From assembly GCA_022885665.1 (NCBI GenBank), contig JAGQDJ010000260.1:868001-932000 (forward strand): a stretch of DNA of 64,000 nt, given 5' to 3'. The position numbers were made by a program, and so were the translations under genes. The notes beneath the pieces are model-generated. The model was not told the origin of the DNA and did not search any database. It was given only the letters and a program-made list of their open reading frames with translations. Numbering within the stretch: position 1 is the first letter of the stretch; each line of letters starts with the position of its first letter. Shown piece after piece: positions 57,910 through 64,000 of this stretch. The stretch is from Triops longicaudatus. Taxonomy: Eukaryota > Arthropoda > Branchiopoda > Notostraca > Triopsidae.

Positions 57910-59143
57910 ATGTTTACCAAGGCCGTAAGTTCCCGCTTATATTCGTTGTTGTGTGTTAATAGCTACTTAATGCTAGTTTTCATTTCAGGTCGTGTTTTTA
58001 GCCTTCTTGGCTCTGGCTGCTGCCCAATCCAAAAAGCCCACTGAACCCACCAGCACCCCTGTTCCTATTTTGAAACAAATTAGCAAAGTCAACGATGATG
58101 GCTCGTACACTTATGGGTAATTAGTCGTTATTAACTATGGAATTTTAAACGATTTCAATCTCAACCATTCTTGGAAACTTAGAAAATTACCGATACGATT
58201 CCATGAAACATTAAAAAAAATTCAAGAAACTATTTAAGAAAAAATCAGGAAAATTTTGCATGATTACTATAATTACTATTTAATCTTTTTTGTTGTTGGC
58301 GCATTTAATAGTTCTGAAATGTTAATTTTGAATGTTTATAGCTACGAAGCCGGTGATGGTACCTTCAAAGTTGAAACACGTGACCAGAAGGGCAACGTAA
58401 AGGGCAAGTACGGTTACTTGGATGATCTCGGTGAACTCAAAGTAGTCGAATACGCTGCCGGTAACGGAACAGGTAGGCCTCAGTCTTTCTTGAGCTAATT
58501 CTCCCTAAAAGTACTATAAAAAAGACAACAAAGCAGAAAATTTCGCAATAAAACAGTGCAAACTCTGTTTTTGAAAATAACTTTCTCCCTTTCGAAAACA
58601 GGATTCAGCGCCACTGGTGACCACTTGCCCGAACCAGTCCCTGAAGTCCCGGCTCCTCGTCCAGTAGCTCCTCAACCCATTGCTCCAGTTCGTCAGCAAG
58701 TCCAGCCTCAACCTCAACAATTCCAACCTCAGCAATTCCAGCCTCAACAACAGAACACTTTCGTGCCTCAACAGTTCCCTCAACCCATTCAACAACAGCA
58801 ATTCCAACAACAACCTCAAAACGCCTTCGTTCCTCAGCAATTTCCCCAACAACAACAACAACAATTCTTCCCTCAACCGGCACCCCAACAAGGCAACTTC
58901 AACAACTTTGTGCCTCAAAACGTCCCCGTTAGCAACTTCAATTCTTTCCAAGCCGCCCCTCAACAAGTACCCCAAAACTTCAATAGCAATTTTAATGCCA
59001 ATACTGGAGTGGCTGCTCGCAACCGTGGCTTTAGCTTCAGCTTCGACGCGCCAGTCGTCTCGGCTCCTCCTCTCCAGCAACAATTCCCTTTCCAACAACA
59101 ACAATTCAACAATTTCCCTAACCAATTCAACCAACAATTTTAG
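57910..59143 (+). CDS. CPR-B: Rebers-Riddiford cuticle protein with Gln-rich tail
   Basis: Four exons (57910-57924, 57989-58116, 58342-58472, 58602-59143) give 271 residues. The signal peptide is split after MFTKA and continues VVFLAFLALAAAQ. The RR chitin-binding domain (DDGSYTYGYEAGDGTFKVET, GKYGYLDDLGELKVVEYAAG) is interrupted by an intron after YG, unlike in genes A and C. The C-terminal half is rich in Gln, Pro and Phe, with repeated QPQQFQPQQ-like units. It is a secreted structural protein of the cuticle. If the donor at 58473 were skipped, a short form ending at 58498 would result. Confidence 0.95.
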
Positions 59144-59218
59144 ATAGGATTTGTAAAGACATTTAAAGCTATGTACAGACATGTTGTGTTCATTTGGAAT
59201 ATGCGAACTTTTTAATGA

Positions 59219-59224
59219 AATAAA
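59219..59224 (+). terminator. Poly(A) signal of CPR-B
   Basis: AATAAA 76 bp after the stop, at a normal distance for a short 3' UTR. Confidence 0.7.
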
Positions 59225-59999
59225 CTTCAAAAATTTTGTTAAGAAATAACCTTTTCATTTCTTGTAGTACCTTGGTTTCGAACTAGTAGATCTACTATAG
59301 GGTATTAATATTAAAAGGGTATTCCATAGAATCTAGGCAATCTTTGACTTCAAAGAAGAGGCGAAACTAAGAAGAGAGTAAAGGAATAAATGTAGAAAAA
59401 TGAGGAATTTTTCAGATTGCCACGGAGAGCAACAAGCGTGAACAAGTGGCAAATCGCGAAACATAAATGGAAAGCTTTTTGTAAGAAAAATAGTTCTTGC
59501 TTTCTGGGTAACATAGCAAGGGAAAACAGGCAAACACATGTGCGAAATGAAATCACGGCAGAAGCAACCTGGTTGCCTAGCAGCGATTTGAAGTATACTT
59601 GGCTTTGTAGTTCTTTTGGAGACTCAAAGCAGTTCGCATTACTCCAGATCTGTCACAATGTATGACCATGTGAGCAAATTTCATGATACTCAAGCTGCAA
59701 TATAAGGATAGACAGCTTGCGCAGTACTGTAATTTGCACTTGTTCAGAAATACACGCTTCTATACATAAAGAGACGAGGGCGATTTGAGGCCTCAACGCA
59801 TTTGAAGCGTGATAAGTCTATCATGTTGCATCATAGCAAGTAGACAGTTTAGCCTCCGCCAAACTGTCTAAAAAAGTACGTAATATTATTGCATGTGTGA
59901 CGAAATGTATTTACTATACAAAATGATTCATTGACTTAAAAAAATGAGCACTTAAGTTATAAAGATTTGTTCAACGCTTCCCGGTTTCTTCCGACTTTC
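59225..59999. other. Gap between convergent cuticle genes B and C
   Basis: 3' region of CPR-C and intergenic sequence; nothing recognised. Confidence 0.4.
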
Positions 60000-61359
60000 T
60001 TACTGCAAACGGAGGAGCTGAGGTTGCTGAACCAACCTGACGCCATTGAAGTTAGCCAAGTTGACAATCTGACCGTCTTGGACCTGGAAAGCTCCGTTTT
60101 GGACAGCGACAAACTGGCCATCTTGCGACAGAGTGAACAAACGACCAGCCTCGTGGGAAACGGGCACAACCTGCGGAGCTGCAACTGGTACAATGGGCTG
60201 GGGAGCAGCCAAGACAATGTGTTGCTGGCTATCGGGGATTCCGTCTTCGTTCAAGTCTACAGAGTGGAATTGTTGGTCTTGCAAGAACTGGTCCAAGTGG
60301 GACACGGCTTGCTGACGGATGAGTTGAGGAACAGCGGGAACGGGCACAGGAGCGGGCTGGATGCGGACGGCTGGCACTGCGACGGGAACCGGCGCGGGTT
60401 GGACTTGGACGGGAGCGGCCTTGACTACAGTTGCGGCGGGAGCAGCGGCAACTGGCGCGGTCTTTACGGCGGGCACGGGCGCTGCGACTACTTTGGTAAC
60501 CGGAGCAGGGGCAGCAGCAGCAACTACCACGCGGGTTCCGGGCGCGTCAGGAATGCCGTCTTCATCGGCGTCAACACTGTTGTATTCAGCATCGAGGAGA
60601 CGTTGAGCAGCAGCGGCTTCGGGGGTGAATTCAGATTTAGCTACCAGGACGGGTACATCGGGCAAGGGGATGTGGTCAGCAACAGGAGAGAAACCAGTGC
60701 CAGTGCCGGCTTGGTACTCCAACACACGCGTGTGGCCATCGGCGTCGATGTAACCGTATTTGCCCTTGATGAAACCCTTAGCGTCACGGGTTTCGACTTT
60801 GAAAGATCCGTCGGCAGCTTCGTAACCGTAAGTATAACTGCCATCATCGTTGACCACACTCTTTTTGTTCAAAATGGCCACAACGGGCTTAGCGGTCGTA
60901 GTGGCGTCATCGACGGGAGCGGCAGAAACTAGTGCCAACACGGCTACAACCGCGGTAACTCCAATCTAAGAACCGAGATACCAAAAAGATTTTAGAACAA
61001 ATGAATACATCTAGTACTATAATTAAAAATGGTTAAAAATAACAAGAATAAAGCATATTTAATAAAAAAAATCAAAAAATAAAAAAATCTTGAACGCATT
61101 TTAATTTTTTTGGTGTAAAGTGACTAAAATTAAAGTAAAAAGAAAAAATACACCGTATGCAAATAAAAACGAGTAAACGGATAAGGTGTAGAAGAAAAAA
61201 GTATACAAACGGTAAAATAAGAGTAAAATAATATGTAGTTGAAAATCGTAATAAATAGTGAACATAAAACAAAGCAGTCGAGTGCACGCAGTACCTTAGA
61301 TTTTAAAGAGATTTTACTTAAGGGAGAAAAGAGAATAAGCTTACGTGATAGAAATTCAT
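60000..61359 (-). CDS. CPR-C: Rebers-Riddiford cuticle protein with Ala/Val/Pro-rich region
   Basis: Two minus-strand exons (61345-61359, 60000-60965) give 326 residues. The signal peptide is split after MNFYH and continues IGVTAVVAVLALVSAAP. The RR domain begins about residue 40 (DDGSYTYGYEAADGSFKVET, GKYGYIDADGHTRVLEYQAG) and is followed by GTGFSPVADHIPLPDVPV. A long Ala/Val/Pro-rich middle part follows. Two related acidic modules (YNSVDADEDGIPDAPG and FHSVDLNEDGIPDSQQ) flank that part and look like an internal duplication. It is a secreted exoskeleton component. The long opposite-strand open frame here is a shadow. Confidence 0.95.
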
Positions 61360-61476
61360 GATTTGATTCACTGCTTCTTTTTCGAAAGAAAATTTCGAAC
61401 TCCACAAAATCCCCTAGTACCTTTCGGCGGATGTACCCAAACTGGACTGATACCTGTGCAGGTCGCAGCGACCCAC

Positions 61477-61486
61477 CTTATATATA
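61477..61486 (-). promoter_or_regulatory. TATA box of cuticle protein gene C
   Basis: Read on the minus strand as TATATATAAG, about 118 bp before the start codon, like the TATA boxes of the two sister genes. Confidence 0.65.
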
Positions 61487-64000
61487 CCACGCCTTGGCAG
61501 TTTAAGGGCATCTTTCTCTTTAAGCAGGTATTTGAGCTTGATACTTTCAAATAAGAACCTCTTCCTAGCCTCATATGGAACTTTCATACCAATAAGGTTA
61601 CTGTCATGATAATATCTCAAATGATTGCAATACCGTGTGACGGGATAAAAAATAGGATAAAATATGTGCTACAATTTATTCCGTGTTCCGACGTCAGGAA
61701 CTAATATTGCAAACAAATTACCCTACTGAGTAGCATTACACAATAATCGATTTTAATCCACGATCGTCAGTATTAAAAGATTTCAATTCTTGATTTACTT
61801 CAGCATATTTGTTTATTTGCTGTGAACTAGATGAGTAAAGTTAATCGCAAAGAGCAATATTAAACAAAAGGCTTACATTTAATAAATGACCTATAATGAA
61901 AACATTACGAGCTTCTGGAAAAGACTATCCTTTAGATAAAAAGGATTTTCTAGTTAAAGGACATGGCATGGAAATGATTACAGCTCTCGTCTAAATTCCT
62001 GTTATTACGCCTTCATATCCGTTGCCGTCATTTGCACACATTTCCGCTTTTGTTACGTACGATGTATTTGTGTACTCGCCCTATTACTACGCACCCTCGA
62101 ATGCGTAAAGACAGGAGTAAACGAGGTGGAACTAAATCACCTATTCGTCTCTCTTCGTCCTTCTATGAAATATACGCGAAAGAAAGGAAGATAAAAAAGA
62201 GAAAGAAATCTTTTTTTATATCCCATTTTTGTCTCTTTCATAGTCTTGGCTGGAAATTTCATCAGACGAGGAAGAAGGTAATAGTAAGACACCCTTCAAT
62301 GGCGAAAACTTGAAATGAGACACTTGCCCAGGGACAAACACAACACCAAGCTTGTTTTCGTGGGAATACAAGCTACGAAGAGGGAAAAATAAGTGAATAA
62401 ACGAGAGAAAAATAAATAAAAATAAAAGAAAATCTACGAAAAATCCAAGAAAAGAAAATTTAAATCTAAAAACAGAATTTGTACAATTGAGCTATGAATA
62501 TGTAAACGGAATTGGGTCAATTCTGAAAGAAAGTGACCTTCTATTGCACAAGAAAAGTTATAAAAGAAAAAAAGGGAACCGGGAGAAGGAGAACTGGTTC
62601 TCTGCGTAATGAAACGATTCGCTTTGGGGAGAAAAAAACCATTTCTCCAGTTCTAATACAGAAAGTAAAAGTGAAACTGTGATACAGTTTCTAAAGATGA
62701 ACCCGTTCATGGCTGTACACCGTACATTGACACCAATAAAACAATTCCTTAAAGAGCAATGGATATGAAAAGCGCATATTGAGATTTGGGTGAAATCTTG
62801 AAATACACATAATTCTCAGAACTTGGAATTTTGTTTATTTTTTTCCTGATGAGCCGCTCTTGAGTTATTTACTTGCAAACTTGTGGCATTTTCTCCCCCG
62901 GTGACGTCACTGGGGTGAACAGGGCGCTTGTTTGTACAATGTGCTGCTAGACTTCCTCTTGTTTTTCACAGTTTTACTCGGAAAAGTGGCATTTAAACGG
63001 CCATCAAAGGCAAATAAACAATGCGGTAACTCTTGTTTCGCTTACGGTTATCACAACAATGGAAACTCGGGTGTAGGAAGGTATAATTTGTCAAAAAATG
63101 AACGAAAAGGGCGAGCGGTTTTGCACGTTCGAAAGACTGTTGGTGGATTGATTGTGGACACAACTGTTTTTTCCGACAAGTGTTGAAGCGAACACGTATA
63201 ATTTCATACAAACTTCTTGACTTCTTTAATGGAAGAAAGCTTGTGTTCAGTTTACAGTGTCTCCCGAGCGTGTAGTCATGGTAAAGACATGCCAAAAATG
63301 GAACTCTACAAATACCCCAACACCACATTCTTGGGTGAGTATTTAGAATGTATTGTCTTAGATAATATGCTAACAATATTTTCCTGTTGTGGGGTTTTGG
63401 TTTCTGAGAGTTGTCTTCCCCATTCAGTGGCAAGTCGCGTCAACCCTGACGCGCTCCTCTCTTAAGCTTTCCTGCAAAAGCCCATAAGCTATAAGATGGG
63501 GAAAGGGTCAGAGCTAGCTAGGTAATTTTGAACACGGTGTTTGCTTGGATGCTTGTGTGGTCGACGTTGTTTCGCTTTACAGACACAAAGAGATGTCTAT
63601 CTACTGTCTCTCTGGAAGAAAATGGAGTTTCTTCCTCAATTAGTTGCCTTTTGGTAATAAAAATGTCAAAGAGACCGCAAGTGTGCCAAAAAGGATCTCA
63701 TTTCCAACCTTTTGTTGCCGCTAAATACGATAAAACAAAAGCTTTATTTTTGGTATCCTAAGAAAGCTTATTAATCGCTGGACCTGGTGACACTTAGTTT
63801 GTTGCATTGAATAGAAGACGAAAAACAACGATTTTGTATCCAAAACTCAGGTCTTTGGGCAGCGCAGTGTCATCCTCGTTACGACACTTCGGACCACGTG
63901 ACCACGCTGAACCAATGGCAAAATCGCCCGATTTGAGTTTCTTATATCTTAAATGTTTGTTATTATTTCGCATCTGAGAAAAATAAACGTATGTTTAGAA
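61487..64000. other. About 2.5 kb with no recognised gene
   Basis: Open frames (62032-62313, 62932-63186, 62993-63433, 63217-63465) lack family features. A near-palindromic CRE lies at 62896-62915. A short ATG-led segment ending in a GTGAGT donor near 63334 could be a first exon of a gene to the right, but this is weak. Confidence 0.4.

Noticed and set aside
58514..59230. 238-codon antisense frame across CPR-B
   Set aside because: Leu/Glu/Arg-rich shadow of the Gln-rich sense repeats.
59967..60932. 321-codon + strand frame across CPR-C
   Set aside because: Gly/Ser-rich shadow; the minus strand has the signal peptide and a complete RR domain.
1..64000. CRISPR arrays, rRNA, bacterial operons, retroviral or other large mobile genes
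   Set aside because: No spaced direct repeats of the right kind, no rRNA sequence, no reverse transcriptase, integrase or transposase motif found; all genes are spliced and eukaryotic.

Overview
The window is nuclear DNA from an arthropod, most likely a pancrustacean with a compact, intron-rich genome; I cannot name the species. The evidence is direct. Three Rebers-Riddiford chitin-binding cuticle proteins lie at 52-61 kb. The PINCH protein carries the insect-type linker between LIM3 and LIM4. A DREF-type TATCGATA element sits between two housekeeping genes. Almost every gene is split by short GT-AG introns of about 50-250 bp. For each gene I joined exons by hand and required matching intron phase and an uninterrupted frame; the lengths given come from those joins. 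No transcript data were available.

Layout from left to right: the 3' end of sequestosome-1/Ref(2)P (+); a secreted PAN/Apple-like protein of unknown role (+); PINCH/steamer duck (+), with a tRNA-Ile gene in one intron; a goliath/RNF13-type membrane RING E3 ligase (+), with what looks like a pair of alternative transmembrane exons; F-box/SPRY protein Fsn/FBXO45 (-), divergent from transcription factor Dp (+); the tiny COP9 subunit COPS9 (-), divergent from an unrecognised basic protein (+); a tRNA-derived SINE; an MBD-R2/PHF20 chromatin reader (-), divergent from Cyclin B3 (+); a C2H2 zinc-finger protein (+), tail to tail with ATG3 (-); the mitochondrial J-protein Pam18/TIM14/DNAJC19 (-), divergent from the ER J-protein DNAJC3/P58IPK (+); a small classical-type cadherin (-), tail to tail with DNAJC3; a 2-oxoglutarate/Fe(II) oxygenase (+); about 3 kb with no recognised gene; then cuticle proteins CPR-A (+), CPR-B (+) and CPR-C (-), followed by about 2.6 kb with no recognised gene.

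Functional themes: the left and middle parts are housekeeping. They cover protein quality control and degradation (sequestosome, RNF13-like, FBXO45, COPS9, ATG3, two J-proteins) and cell-cycle or chromatin control (Dp, Cyclin B3, MBD-R2). Many genes are paired head to head over short shared promoters, or tail to tail with probable 3' UTR overlap. The right part is tissue-specific: TATA-box cuticle genes with a first intron that breaks the signal peptide.

I found no CRISPR array, rRNA, insertion sequence or clear foreign operon, and nothing I would call a new multi-gene system. The observations most worth testing are the alternative transmembrane exons of the RNF13-like ligase with a nearby intronic hairpin, the E2F/CCAAT/CRE modules inside introns of Dp and of the zinc-finger gene, the near-consensus ER-stress element between the two J-protein genes, and the unrecognised basic protein at 19.8-21.4 kb.
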